64,000 nt of DNA from JAFNAG01 sp050011535 (GTDB lineage: Bacteria > Acidobacteriota > UBA6911), in assembly GCA_050011535.1 (NCBI GenBank), contig JBEKIX010000008.1, forward strand, positions 1 through 64,000, written 5' to 3'. The notes under the pieces are model-generated. The model had not been told where the DNA came from. It was given only the letters and a program-made list of their open reading frames with translations, and searched no databases. The translations under genes were made by a program, and so were the position numbers. Below, in pieces: positions 51,509-61,055 of the stretch (position 1 is its first letter; every line of letters starts with the position of its first letter).

Positions 51509-52617
51509 TGCTCTATTACCTGCTTTACTCTCTTCATCAGATCATACCGCCCTTCCGGGTGTTCCAGTATGTGACGTTCCGGACGGCCGCCGCCAGCTTG
51601 ACGGCGCTCCTCATGGGACTGATTCTCGGCCCCGTTCTGATCTCACGGCTGAGAAAGTTTCAAGTCGGCCAACAGATCCGGACGGACGGCCCATCCTCGC
51701 ATCAGAGTAAAGCAGGGACCCCCACGATGGGTGGGATCCTGATTCTTGTCGGGACTTTGCTGCCGACCATCCTGTGGGCGAACCTCACAAATCTGTACAT
51801 CTGGGTGGCGGTGATCGCAACACTTCTCTTCGGCCTGGTGGGTTTCGCCGACGATTACCTCAAGATTGTCCGCAAGCGATCGCTCGGATTGACCGGACGC
51901 AAGAAGCTCCTTTATCAGGCCCTGATCGGGCTTGGAGTCTGCGTGGTGCTCTACTATCTGTCGTTACACGCCCTCTTCGACACGCGACTGAGCGTGCCGT
52001 TTTTCAAAAACTTCACGCCTGAGATGAACTGCTGGCGGCTCCTGGTGATCCCTTTTCCCCTGGCCTTGTTCGTGCTGCTCATCCTCGTTGGCGCCTCCAA
52101 CGCAGTCAACCTGACCGATGGGCTGGATGGGCTCGCGGCGGGGTGCGTACTGATCGCCGCGTCGGCTCTCACGGTTTTGTGCTACGTCAGCAGCAACGCA
52201 AAATTCGCGGAATACCTGGACCTGATCAAGAACCCGTACGCCGCGGAGCTGACTATTTTCTGCGGCGCCATGGTAGGAGCGGTGCTCGCGTTCCTGTGGT
52301 ATAACGCACATCCGGCACAGGTATTCATGGGTGATGTGGGATCTCTATCTCTCGGTGGCGCAATCGGCACGGTGGCGGTTTTGATCAAGCAGGAACTGCT
52401 GCTTCCGATGATCGGCGGAGTCTTCGTCATAGAAGCCATTTCGGTGATTCTGCAGGTTGTCTCCTTCCGTTTTACCGGAAAACGCATTTTCAAAATGGCG
52501 CCGCTGCATCATCATTTTGAGCTTTCCGGATGGGATGAGAACCAGGTTGTGATCCGATTCTGGATCGTCGCAATAGTGTTCGCGCTCTTCAGCCTCAGCA
52601 CGCTCAAGCTGCGCTAA
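51508..52617 (+). CDS. mraY: Phospho-N-acetylmuramoyl-pentapeptide transferase MraY, 369 aa
   Basis: It transfers phospho-MurNAc-pentapeptide to undecaprenyl phosphate, giving lipid I. Ten membrane spans are predicted. Catalytic motifs are GFADDYLKIV, NLTDGLDGLA, FMGDVGSLSLGG and PLHHHFE. The length is typical (about 360). Confidence 0.98.
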   Translation: MLYYLLYSLHQIIPPFRVFQYVTFRTAAASLTALLMGLILGPVLISRLRKFQVGQQIRTDGPSSHQSKAGTPTMGGILILVGTLLPTILWANLTNLYIWVAVIATLLFGLVGFADDYLKIVRKRSLGLTGRKKLLYQALIGLGVCVVLYYLSLHALFDTRLSVPFFKNFTPEMNCWRLLVIPFPLALFVLLILVGASNAVNLTDGLDGLAAGCVLIAASALTVLCYVSSNAKFAEYLDLIKNPYAAELTIFCGAMVGAVLAFLWYNAHPAQVFMGDVGSLSLGGAIGTVAVLIKQELLLPMIGGVFVIEAISVILQVVSFRFTGKRIFKMAPLHHHFELSGWDENQVVIRFWIVAIVFALFSLSTLKLR

Positions 52618-52629
52618 GGAATAACTGGA

Positions 52630-54018
52630 ATGAACGGCGAGATCGACAAGGCGTATCGAGGACAGACGGTGTTGATCGCCGGCGCGGCGCGGAGCGGCCT
52701 GGCCTCTGCCGAATTCCTGCTCACCCGGGGCGCGCGCGTGGTCTTGACCGATCTGAAGACCCAGAATGAGCTCGCGAGCTCTCTTGCGGCGTTGCAGGAT
52801 CTGGCGCGTTCCTCGGGCGAACTCATCCTCGAACTGGGAGGCCACAAGCCGGAGAGTTTCCGCCGCTGCGATCTCGTGATCCTCAGCCCCGGAGTCCCGC
52901 GGTCGCTTCCTCTGTTCGAAATAAGCCGCCAGGCCGGCATTCCCATCATCGCTGAGGTCGAGCTTGCCTTCCGGCATCTCCAGGGGGAGATCCTGGGCAT
53001 CACCGGATCGAACGGCAAAACGACCACTACCACACTGGTCGCGGAGCTGCTGCGCGGCGCCGGGCTCAGGGGATACGCCGCGGGAAACATCGGCAAGCCG
53101 CTCATCAGTTTTGCGGCAACATCGACCCCGGACGATGTCTACGCCGTCGAACTTTCCAGCTTCCAATTGGAGACCATCGACCGCTTGCGCCCACGCGTCG
53201 GCGCGATTCTCAACCTGACGCCGGATCACATGGACCGTTATCGCGACTATGAAGACTACGTAGGCGCGAAGCGGCGCATATTCATGAATCAGACCGCCGC
53301 CGACTTCGCGGTCTTGAACGCAGAGGATCCGCGCACGGCCGAGATCGCCGGCCAGGTCGCTTCGGCTGTCGTTCTTTTCAGCCGCCTGGGAGAGGTCCCG
53401 CACGGTGCCTTTTTCAAGGATGGTCGCGTGTTCTATCGCGACCATCGAGGCTTGATTGACCTGTTCCCCGCCGACATAATTCAGCTCAAAGGCAGCCACA
53501 ATCTCGAAAACGTGCTGGCCGCATCCGCCATTTCTCTGCTGGCTGGAGCGGAACCCGACCGTCTGGAAGGCGTAGTCCGCGGTTTTGCCGGCGTAGAGCA
53601 TCGTCTCGAATGGGTTGCCGAAATCGATGGGGTGCAATACTTCAACGACTCCAAGGCAACCAATGTCGATGCGACCATCAAGTCCCTGGAAGCCTTTCCC
53701 GGCCACATCCTGCTGATTGCCGGCGGTCGCGACAAGGGTGGAGATTTTTTCCCGTTACGCGCGCTCGCGGCGCTGCGCGTGAAGCATCTGATCGTAATCG
53801 GGGAAGCTTCGGGCAAGATTCGCGATGCTCTGTCCGATGTCGTCGAAACCAGCAGGGCCGCGAGCCTCCAGGAAGCGGTGCTCTCAGCCAGCCGGAAAGC
53901 CGCCCCGGGGGACACCGTGCTGCTCGCTCCTGCATGTGCGAGTTTTGACATGTTTCAGAATTACGAACATCGCGGACGAGTCTTCAAGGACGCCGTGCGC
54001 GGCCTCGCCGCGAAGTAG
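52630..54018 (+). CDS. murD: UDP-MurNAc-L-alanine:D-glutamate ligase MurD, 462 aa
   Basis: It adds D-Glu to UDP-MurNAc-L-Ala. The N-terminal Rossmann domain begins QTVLIAGAARSGLASAEFLL; the ATP loop is GITGSNGKTTTTTLVAELL; YFNDSKATNVDATIKSLEAFPGHILLIAGGRDKGGDF is the MurD signature. The ATG at 52630 follows AAGGA. The length is normal. Confidence 0.97.
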   Translation: MNGEIDKAYRGQTVLIAGAARSGLASAEFLLTRGARVVLTDLKTQNELASSLAALQDLARSSGELILELGGHKPESFRRCDLVILSPGVPRSLPLFEISRQAGIPIIAEVELAFRHLQGEILGITGSNGKTTTTTLVAELLRGAGLRGYAAGNIGKPLISFAATSTPDDVYAVELSSFQLETIDRLRPRVGAILNLTPDHMDRYRDYEDYVGAKRRIFMNQTAADFAVLNAEDPRTAEIAGQVASAVVLFSRLGEVPHGAFFKDGRVFYRDHRGLIDLFPADIIQLKGSHNLENVLAASAISLLAGAEPDRLEGVVRGFAGVEHRLEWVAEIDGVQYFNDSKATNVDATIKSLEAFPGHILLIAGGRDKGGDFFPLRALAALRVKHLIVIGEASGKIRDALSDVVETSRAASLQEAVLSASRKAAPGDTVLLAPACASFDMFQNYEHRGRVFKDAVRGLAAK

Positions 54019-54030
54019 ACGGGAATAGCC

Positions 54031-55131
54031 ATGGCCTACAAAGCAACCAGCGATCGCTCTCTGTTCATCACCGCCAATGCACTCACGATATTTGGCTTGG
54101 TAATGCTCTACAGCGCCTCCTCAGTCCTGGCTTCCTATCAACACGACGGCATGTCCGCTTATTATTTCCTGCGCCAGCTGGTCTACGCCGGTGTCGGCTA
54201 TGTGCTGATGGTCGCTCTGATGTATACGGACTATCACGTCTGGCAGAGGAAACGCCTGCTCGCCGCGCTGGTGATCGGGAGTGTCGCAAGTTTGATCCTT
54301 GTCCGAGCCGCGCCCGCGGTCAACGGCGCTCACCGCTGGTTGCGACGCGGCTCGGTTTCGTTCCAACCCTCCGAAGTTGCAAAGCTCGTGCTCTTGATCT
54401 TTCTTGCTGCCTATCTGCAATGCCAAGAAACTGAGATCAACCGGTTCCGGCAGAAACTCCTTCCCTGCCTCCTGCTAGTAGCCTTGTTTGCAGGCCTGAT
54501 TGGGATCGAACCGGACTTGGGGCAGTCTGTTTGCCTACTGCTCATCGTTTTCGTGCTGCTGTTTATTGCCGGATTGAGCTGGAAATATGTTGTTGCCGCG
54601 ATTATCACTGGCGTACCCTCCGTCTGCCTCGCGGTGCTTCTCTTCCCATACGAATTTCATAGAATCGGCACCTACCTGAACAGCAAGCAGGATCCTTTAG
54701 GTAAAGGCTGGCAGATCTCCCAATCGTTGACGGCGGTCGGCAGCGGCGGCATCCTTGGGTTGGGTCTGGGCGCGAGCAAACAGAAACTCTTCTTTCTTCC
54801 GGAAGCTCACAGCGATTTCATATTCGCCGTCATCGGCGAAGAACTGGGGCTGATCGGCACGATTCTGGTGTGTCTGGCATTCCTCTTCTATTTTTATCGA
54901 GGCATCAAGATCGCGCTCAAGGCGCCTGACCAGTTTGGTTTCTATCTCGGGCTGGGAATTACGCTCATGGTGGTCATGCAGGCGTTCATCAATGTTTCGA
55001 TGGTGCTTGCGCTCATGCCCACCAAAGGCATCGCCCTCCCCTTCATGAGCCAGGGCGGTTCCTCCCTGCTCTTGAACCTGATGGCAACCGGGATTTTGTT
55101 AAACATCTCGAACTATGTCGAGCAATCTTGA
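54031..55131 (+). CDS. ftsW: Septal peptidoglycan polymerase FtsW, 366 aa
   Basis: A SEDS-family glycosyltransferase with about ten spans that polymerises lipid II together with FtsI. Signature stretches are LVMLYSASSVLA, GAHRWLRRGSVSFQPSEVAKL, the LPEAHSDFIFAVIGEELGLIG loop and LPTKGIALPFMSQGGSSLL-type end (LMPTKG). The length is normal. It overlaps the preferred murG start region. Confidence 0.96.
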   Translation: MAYKATSDRSLFITANALTIFGLVMLYSASSVLASYQHDGMSAYYFLRQLVYAGVGYVLMVALMYTDYHVWQRKRLLAALVIGSVASLILVRAAPAVNGAHRWLRRGSVSFQPSEVAKLVLLIFLAAYLQCQETEINRFRQKLLPCLLLVALFAGLIGIEPDLGQSVCLLLIVFVLLFIAGLSWKYVVAAIITGVPSVCLAVLLFPYEFHRIGTYLNSKQDPLGKGWQISQSLTAVGSGGILGLGLGASKQKLFFLPEAHSDFIFAVIGEELGLIGTILVCLAFLFYFYRGIKIALKAPDQFGFYLGLGITLMVVMQAFINVSMVLALMPTKGIALPFMSQGGSSLLLNLMATGILLNISNYVEQS

Positions 55132-55136
55132 ATTTG

Positions 55137-56243
55137 ATGAAGAATTCAAAATCGAGCAGGGTCATGATCGCCGGGGGAGGAACAGGCGGGCATCTGTACA
55201 TCGGCATCGCGCTGGCGCGCGAGTTACAGCGGCGGGATGCTGCCCGCGACTTTCTGTTCGTCGGCACGCGCCGCGGCCTCGAGGCACGTATTGTTCCTCA
55301 AGAGGGCTTTCGGGTCGAGTTCATCGTCTCGGCGGGACTGAAAAAAATGGGATTGTTGACGACTGCGCGGAATTCGCTGCTGATTCCCCGAAGCCTCTTG
55401 CAGGCTAGGCGTATAATTCGCACCTTCGCCCCATGCGTGGTGGTGGGTGTGGGTGGCTACTCGTCGGGTCCTGTGGTGCTGGCAGCATGGTGGTTGGGCA
55501 AGCCCACGCTCGTCATGGAGCCCAATGCGTATCCGGGTTTGGCAAATCGCCTGTTGGCGCCCGTAGTGAACCGCGTGGCCCTGGCCCTTCCGGATGCGGG
55601 CCGGTATTTCGGGAAAAAGGGAATCGTCACGGGAATCCCGGTGCGCGAAGAATTCCAGCACATACGCGAACGCGTTCGCCGAGCGGGCGATTTCAGCCTG
55701 CTGATTTACGGCGGCAGTCAGGGCAGCAGGGCTCTAAACGCAATCGTTTGCGCGGCACTGCCGGAGCTTAGAGAACTGGGTACAGGCGTGCGCCTGGTGC
55801 ATCAGACCGGTGAGAAGGAGCTCGAAGAAGTGAGGCACGCCTATCGGGTCGCCGGCGTGGAAGGCGAAGTACAGGCATTTTTCCCGACCATTTATCGGCA
55901 GTTCGAAAATGCCGACCTGATTCTTGCGCGCGCGGGCGCGAGCACGGTGGCCGAGGTAACGGCTGCGGCCAAAGCAGCTGTCCTGGTGCCTTTCCCGGGC
56001 GCTGCCGACGATCATCAAACCCGCAACGCGCGCGCGCTCGAGCAGCATGGCGCGGCCAAGATGATCCCCGAGAGCGAATGGAGACCGGGCCGCTTGGGAC
56101 GCGAACTCCGTCATTTCATGGAGCATCCCGAGGAGATCTCACGCATGGAGGCCGCGGCACGGCGGCTGGCGAAACCCGAGGCGACGGCTCGGATTGCGGA
56201 CCTGATCGAACAGCTCGCCGCAGGGGCGCATTCAAGACAATAA
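55137..56243 (+). CDS. murG: Lipid II synthase MurG (GT28), 368 aa
   Basis: It adds GlcNAc to lipid I on the cytoplasmic face of the membrane. The N-terminal GGGTGGHLYIGIALARELQ, the GGYSSGPVVLAAWWLGKPTLVMEPNAYPGLANRLL segment, IYGGSQGSRALN and RAGASTVAEVTAAAKAAVLVPFPGAADDHQTRNA form the GT28 pattern. The usual Pro after GGH-x-x is Ile here. The frame opens at TTG 55128 within ftsW; the ATG at 55137 is chosen. Confidence 0.96.
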   Translation: MKNSKSSRVMIAGGGTGGHLYIGIALARELQRRDAARDFLFVGTRRGLEARIVPQEGFRVEFIVSAGLKKMGLLTTARNSLLIPRSLLQARRIIRTFAPCVVVGVGGYSSGPVVLAAWWLGKPTLVMEPNAYPGLANRLLAPVVNRVALALPDAGRYFGKKGIVTGIPVREEFQHIRERVRRAGDFSLLIYGGSQGSRALNAIVCAALPELRELGTGVRLVHQTGEKELEEVRHAYRVAGVEGEVQAFFPTIYRQFENADLILARAGASTVAEVTAAAKAAVLVPFPGAADDHQTRNARALEQHGAAKMIPESEWRPGRLGRELRHFMEHPEEISRMEAAARRLAKPEATARIADLIEQLAAGAHSRQ

Positions 56244-56270
56244 AGAACCTGCGGCACAGGAACCGACATC

Positions 56271-57641
56271 ATGTTCAAGAAGATTCAACATATTCATTTC
56301 GTGGGTATCGGCGGCATCGGGATGAGCGGGATTGCGGAGCTGCTGCTCAACCTCGGCTACAAGGTCTCCGGCTCGGACCTCAAGCCGGGCGCCACCACGC
56401 AGCGGCTCTCTGCGTTGGGCGGCAGAATCTTCGCTGGCCACGCCGCTGAAAACGTGCGCGACGCCAATGTGGTCGTCGTATCCTCGGCCGTGCGGCCCGA
56501 CAACGTGGAGGTCATCGAGGCCAAGAAACTTCAGATACCGGTAATTCCTCGTGCGGAGATGCTCGCGGAGCTCATGCGGCTGAAATACAGCGTGGCCATC
56601 GCGGGATCTCATGGCAAGACCACCACCACGTCGATGGTAGCCACCGTCCTCGTACGCGGAGGCTACGATCCGACGGTGGTCATCGGGGGCAGGCTGAATG
56701 CCTTCGGCAGCAATGCCAAACTGGGCAAGGGGGAGTTTCTCGTCGCCGAAGCCGACGAAAGTGACGGCTCCTTTCTCAAGCTTAGCCCCACGCTCGCCGT
56801 GGTCACGAACATCGACCGGGAGCACCTCGATCACTATGCCGGTCTTGCCGAAATCCAAAACGCATTCACGGTGTTCGTCAACAAGGTTCCGTTTTATGGA
56901 GCCGCTGTGCTGTGCCTGGACGATCCGGGTGTCCAGGCTATCCTCCCGCGTGTGGAAAGGCGCATCGTTTCGTACGGCACGAGCAACCAGGCCGATCTGG
57001 CAGCATCCCGCATCGAATATCAGAATTTCGGCTGCTCATATCAGATCCGCTGGCATGGCGAGTTGCTCGGCGCCCTTTCCCTGCAGGTGCCCGGCCAGCC
57101 CGGCGTGTTGAACTCGCTCGCCGCGGTCGCAATCGGATTGGAGCTGGACATACCGGCTGAGAAAATCCTCGCTGCCCTGAGCTCCTTCCAAAACGCGGAC
57201 CGGCGTTTCCAGATCAAGGGCGAGAGCCGCGGCGTGCTGGTCATCGACGATTACGGCCACCACCCGACCGAAATCATGGCGACGTTGAGCGCGGCGCGCG
57301 GTTCCACTGACCGGCGCATCGTCGCCGTGTTCCAACCTCACCGCTACAGCCGCACCAGGGCGCTCGAGGAGGAGTTCGCGCGCGCCTTCTACCACGCGGA
57401 CGTGGTGGTCGTGCTGCCGATCTACGCGGCGGGCGAAGATCCAATTGAAGGCGTACGCGCCGAGAAGCTCGTGGCCCTGATCAAGAAGCACGGGCACCGC
57501 GACGTTACCTTCGCGCCCGATTTCCCCGCGGCCATGCAGACGCTGCGCGAACGATTGAAGGCGGGAGACCTGCTGATCACGCTGGGTGCGGGGGACGTAT
57601 GGAAAATCGGCGAAGAGATTTTGGGAAACGGCGTCGCTTAG
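56271..57641 (+). CDS. murC: UDP-MurNAc:L-alanine ligase MurC, 456 aa
   Basis: The first Mur ligase. HIHFVGIGGIGMSGIAELLLNLGYKVSGSD is the N-terminal nucleotide domain, AGSHGKTTTTSMVATV the ATP loop, AEADESDGSFLKLSPTLAVVTNIDREHLD and DDYGHHPTEIMATL the other motifs. The length is typical. An AGGA ribosome binding site precedes the ATG. The order murG-murC-ftsQ is common. Confidence 0.97.
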   Translation: MFKKIQHIHFVGIGGIGMSGIAELLLNLGYKVSGSDLKPGATTQRLSALGGRIFAGHAAENVRDANVVVVSSAVRPDNVEVIEAKKLQIPVIPRAEMLAELMRLKYSVAIAGSHGKTTTTSMVATVLVRGGYDPTVVIGGRLNAFGSNAKLGKGEFLVAEADESDGSFLKLSPTLAVVTNIDREHLDHYAGLAEIQNAFTVFVNKVPFYGAAVLCLDDPGVQAILPRVERRIVSYGTSNQADLAASRIEYQNFGCSYQIRWHGELLGALSLQVPGQPGVLNSLAAVAIGLELDIPAEKILAALSSFQNADRRFQIKGESRGVLVIDDYGHHPTEIMATLSAARGSTDRRIVAVFQPHRYSRTRALEEEFARAFYHADVVVVLPIYAAGEDPIEGVRAEKLVALIKKHGHRDVTFAPDFPAAMQTLRERLKAGDLLITLGAGDVWKIGEEILGNGVA

Positions 57642-57659
57642 CCTACGGAGAACCCAGGC

Positions 57660-58598
57660 ATGGAAATCAATACCGGCAGAACCCATAGCGAGCCCGATGA
57701 CGAGCAGTCGGTCGTCATCCCGCCAGACAAGGGGCGTCCGGCGCGAAAAAAAACGGCTCAGAAACCCCAGCGCGGCCGTCATCTGGCCACGCGCCTGCTG
57801 TCCGCGCTCAGACTATTGGCATACGGGGCCGCCGTGGCACTCGCAGGGTTGGCTTCATTCTACGTGTACCGATATGCGAATGCATCCGACATCCTTGCGG
57901 TCCGGAATATTGACATCGCGGGCTGTAAACATCTGCGCCCCTCGGATCTCGAGAAGATCGTCCGGCAGAATTTCCCGTCCAACACCCTGCGCATCGACCT
58001 CGGCATGCTGCGCTCTCGTCTCGAACAGGAAGCATGGGTCCGCCGGGTCGAAGTCCGCAGGGTGCTTCCCTCGAGCCTGAAGATTTACATCGAGGAGCGG
58101 ATTCCTTCCGTGATTGGTGAAATCGGCGGCCAGCTGCAGCTTCTGGACAGCGAAGGCGTTTTGCTCCAGGCTTATGATCCGGACGCTGAGAAACTCGACG
58201 CTCCGGTCTTCAGCGGCCTGCGCGGCGACGACCCCGACGCCTATAGGGTGCTCCAGGAGGAGAATTCGGCGCGCGTTCGTCTCGGGGTTCAAGTCCTGGC
58301 CGAATTCGCTCAGGGGGCGACCGATCTCACGCGTGCCATTTCCGAGATCGACCTGTCCGACTTGGGCAACGTCAAGATTTTGCTCGTGAATGACACCGCC
58401 GAGATTTACCTGGGTGACCGCGATTTTCTCACGAGGTTCCAGGCTTTTATCGCGCAATACGACGATGTGAAGTCGCAGTATGGTGATATGGCGTCGGTGA
58501 ATCTGCGCTTTTTCCCTGATATCGTTTACAACCCAAAGAATCCGCCGAGCGCGAAGCCGGAAATCAGGCCAGCGAATCGGCAAACGATCAGGAACTGA
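57660..58598 (+). CDS. ftsQ: Cell division protein FtsQ (DivIB), 312 aa
   Basis: A cytoplasmic basic N-terminus (RPARKKTAQKPQRGR), one membrane span (LLAYGAAVALAGLASFYVY), a POTRA domain (LAVRNIDIAGCKHLRPSDLEKIVRQNFPSNTLRIDLGMLRSRLEQEAWVRRVEVRRVLPSSLKIYIEER) and the FtsQ/beta domain. It links the early and late divisome through FtsL/FtsB. GGAG precedes the start. Confidence 0.93.
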   Translation: MEINTGRTHSEPDDEQSVVIPPDKGRPARKKTAQKPQRGRHLATRLLSALRLLAYGAAVALAGLASFYVYRYANASDILAVRNIDIAGCKHLRPSDLEKIVRQNFPSNTLRIDLGMLRSRLEQEAWVRRVEVRRVLPSSLKIYIEERIPSVIGEIGGQLQLLDSEGVLLQAYDPDAEKLDAPVFSGLRGDDPDAYRVLQEENSARVRLGVQVLAEFAQGATDLTRAISEIDLSDLGNVKILLVNDTAEIYLGDRDFLTRFQAFIAQYDDVKSQYGDMASVNLRFFPDIVYNPKNPPSAKPEIRPANRQTIRN

Positions 58599-58623
58599 CT
58601 CGCCGGACGGAGCAGGTGGAGCT

Positions 58624-59853
58624 GTGGGCAAGAAGGAACGAATTGTTTGTGGTTTGGATGTCGGGACCGAAAAGATCTGCTGTCTGGTCGCGCGCGCTCG
58701 GCCGGACGACAGCATCGAAGTACTGGGCAGCGGATACGCGCCGGCGGCCGGGCTGAGAAAAGGCGTCATCGTGGATCTGGAAGAAGCGGCCGCCGCAATC
58801 CGCCGGGCGGCACTGGAGGCCGAGCTGAAATCGTCGCTTTCCGTGGATTGGGTCACCGTCGGGGTCTCGGGAGACCATATCCAGGGTGTGAATTGCCATG
58901 GCGCCATCTCGATCGACGGAAAACATCACGAGGTGACCAACGACGACGTGGGCCAGGTCATTCAGGCTGCTCAGACGGCTCCGATCCCGCCCAGCCGCGA
59001 AGTGCTCCATGTTCTGACGCAAGAGTTCTTCCTGGACAACCGCGGTGACATCCGCAATCCCGTGGGACTGACGGGAATGCGGCTGGACGTGGATGTACAC
59101 GTGGTCACATGCGACGGCGCCCTGATGCAAAACCTGATCAATGCGGTCAACAAGGCACAGATGCGCGTCAAAAAGGTCGTCCTGCCGCAGCTCGCCAGCG
59201 CCCAGGCCGTCCTGATACAGGAAGAAAAGGAAATGGGGACGGCCGTGATCGACATCGGCGGGGGAACGACCGACATTGCGCTCATCACCCGCGATGCGTT
59301 GCGCGCCTGTTCGGTGTTGCCGGTCGGCGGCACGCATTTCAGCCGTGACCTGGCCGTGGGGCTCAGGACCTCGATCGAGGAGGCGGATCGCATTAAGAGG
59401 GAATTCGGCAGCATCCGGTTCGATGGCTTCGCCGACGACGAAGTCATCGAAGTGGTCGGTGTCGCGATGCGCCGTCCGCGCGACGTCACGCGCCGGGCCA
59501 TCTGCCAGATACTCCATGACCGCGCCGTGGAAGTGTTCGAACTCATCAAGGATCAGATCGCGCGCGCCGGCTGCCGCGATCAGCTGGTCTCCGGCGCTGT
59601 CCTCACTGGCGGAGGCAGCATGCTGGACGGGATGCTGCCCCTGGCGGAACAGATTCTGGAAATGCCGGTGCGCCAGGGCGTGCCCCAGAACATCGCCGGT
59701 TTGGCGGAGGAGTTGGTCCATCCGGTTTACGCCACCGCGGTCGGACTTACTATGTTCGCGACCCTGGACGGCCGCGACCCCAGGACTCCGGGCGGCAAAG
59801 CCAACACCACTCCTCGGTTTGTCAGCAAGATTCTGTCGTGGGTAGGCAGTTAG
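58624..59853 (+). CDS. ftsA: Cell division actin homologue FtsA, 409 aa
   Basis: An actin-like ATPase that tethers FtsZ to the membrane. Motifs: IVCGLDVGTEKICCLVA (phosphate 1), GTAVIDIGGGTTDIALI (phosphate 2), GAVLTGGGSMLDGMLPLAEQIL (adenosine), and a C-terminal amphipathic helix (RFVSKILSWVG). A GTG start at 58624 follows GGAG. It ends 23 bp before the ftsZ ATG. Confidence 0.96.
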   Translation: MGKKERIVCGLDVGTEKICCLVARARPDDSIEVLGSGYAPAAGLRKGVIVDLEEAAAAIRRAALEAELKSSLSVDWVTVGVSGDHIQGVNCHGAISIDGKHHEVTNDDVGQVIQAAQTAPIPPSREVLHVLTQEFFLDNRGDIRNPVGLTGMRLDVDVHVVTCDGALMQNLINAVNKAQMRVKKVVLPQLASAQAVLIQEEKEMGTAVIDIGGGTTDIALITRDALRACSVLPVGGTHFSRDLAVGLRTSIEEADRIKREFGSIRFDGFADDEVIEVVGVAMRRPRDVTRRAICQILHDRAVEVFELIKDQIARAGCRDQLVSGAVLTGGGSMLDGMLPLAEQILEMPVRQGVPQNIAGLAEELVHPVYATAVGLTMFATLDGRDPRTPGGKANTTPRFVSKILSWVGS

Positions 59854-59876
59854 AAATTCAAAGTGAAGGAGAAACA

Positions 59877-61055
59877 ATGCAAGGGGAGAAACTGCGGTTC
59901 GACGAAGCACTACCGAAGTTGAGTTTTGACACTGATCGGCATCCTCCGGCTCGGATCAAGGTGATCGGCATCGGCGGCGCCGGCGGCAATGCGGTGAACC
60001 GGATGATCCAGGCAAGGATTGAAGGGGTCGACTTCATCGCAGCCAACACCGATCTCCAGGCCCTGCGCAGCTCCATGGCACCCATCAAGCTGCAAATCGG
60101 CGCCAAGCTCACCAACGGTCTCGGGTGCGGAGCCATCCCGGAGCGCGGCCGTCAGGCCGCCCTCGAAGACACCGAACGGATCATCGAGATCCTGGACGGC
60201 GCCGACATGGTTTTCATCACTTGCGGCATGGGCGGCGGAACCGGCACCGGCGCGGCCCCCGTGGTCGCCAGCCTGGCAACAGAATTGAGCGCGCTCACGG
60301 TGGGTGTGGTCACGAAACCCTTCCATTTCGAGGGCAAGAAGCGCATGACCCACGCGGATCAGGGGATCAGCGAACTGAAGGAGGTAGTCGACACCCTGAT
60401 CACCATCCCGAACGAACGCCTCCTCTACGCCATGGGCGCCGATGCGCTCCTGGAGGACTCCTTCCGCTATGCCGACGATGTCCTCAGCCAGGCGGTGCAG
60501 GGCATTTCCGATATCATCACCCTGCCCGGAATCGTGAACGTCGACTTCGCCGATGTGCGCACGATTATGTCCGGCAAAGGCATGGCATTGATGGGAACCG
60601 GCGTTGCCGAGGGTGAAAACCGCGCCGTGGAAGCCGCCCAACGCGCCATCGCCAGCCCTCTCCTCGAAGAGACCTCGATTCGCGGCGCCAAAGGCGTGCT
60701 CATCAATATCACCGCGACGCGAAACTCACTCAGGCTGCAGGAAGTCGATGCGGCTGCCAAAATCATAGAGGAGGCGGCGAACCCGGAAGACACGATCTTC
60801 GGCGCGGTCTACGACGAATCAATGGGAGACCGGATCAAGATCACCGTGATCGCCACCGGCTTCAACATGAGATCTGCCGGCGACGTGCTTCGTTCCTCCA
60901 ACGTGATCCCCTTGAGCGCCTCCGCGGAACAGGTCGCGCGTGGAGCAGGCCTCGAACATCATGCGGCCTCCGATAAATCGATCGATTATCGCCTGGCCTC
61001 GCTCAAAAACGATCTGGATGAGCCTGCTTTTCTCCGGCGGCGCGCGGAGAAATGA
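59877..61055 (+). CDS. ftsZ: Cell division GTPase FtsZ, 392 aa
   Basis: The tubulin homologue that forms the Z ring. The GTP motif is CGMGGGTGTGAAPVVA, with IKVIGIGGAGGNAVNRM at the N-terminus and NVDFADVRTIMSGKGMALMGTG (T7-loop region). The C-terminal peptide EPAFLRRR, which docks to FtsA, is preceded by a linker of only about 50 residues. The ATG at 59877 is chosen because AAGGAG at 59866-59871 precedes it. The stop overlaps the start of the next gene by 4 nt. Confidence 0.98.
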   Translation: MQGEKLRFDEALPKLSFDTDRHPPARIKVIGIGGAGGNAVNRMIQARIEGVDFIAANTDLQALRSSMAPIKLQIGAKLTNGLGCGAIPERGRQAALEDTERIIEILDGADMVFITCGMGGGTGTGAAPVVASLATELSALTVGVVTKPFHFEGKKRMTHADQGISELKEVVDTLITIPNERLLYAMGADALLEDSFRYADDVLSQAVQGISDIITLPGIVNVDFADVRTIMSGKGMALMGTGVAEGENRAVEAAQRAIASPLLEETSIRGAKGVLINITATRNSLRLQEVDAAAKIIEEAANPEDTIFGAVYDESMGDRIKITVIATGFNMRSAGDVLRSSNVIPLSASAEQVARGAGLEHHAASDKSIDYRLASLKNDLDEPAFLRRRAEK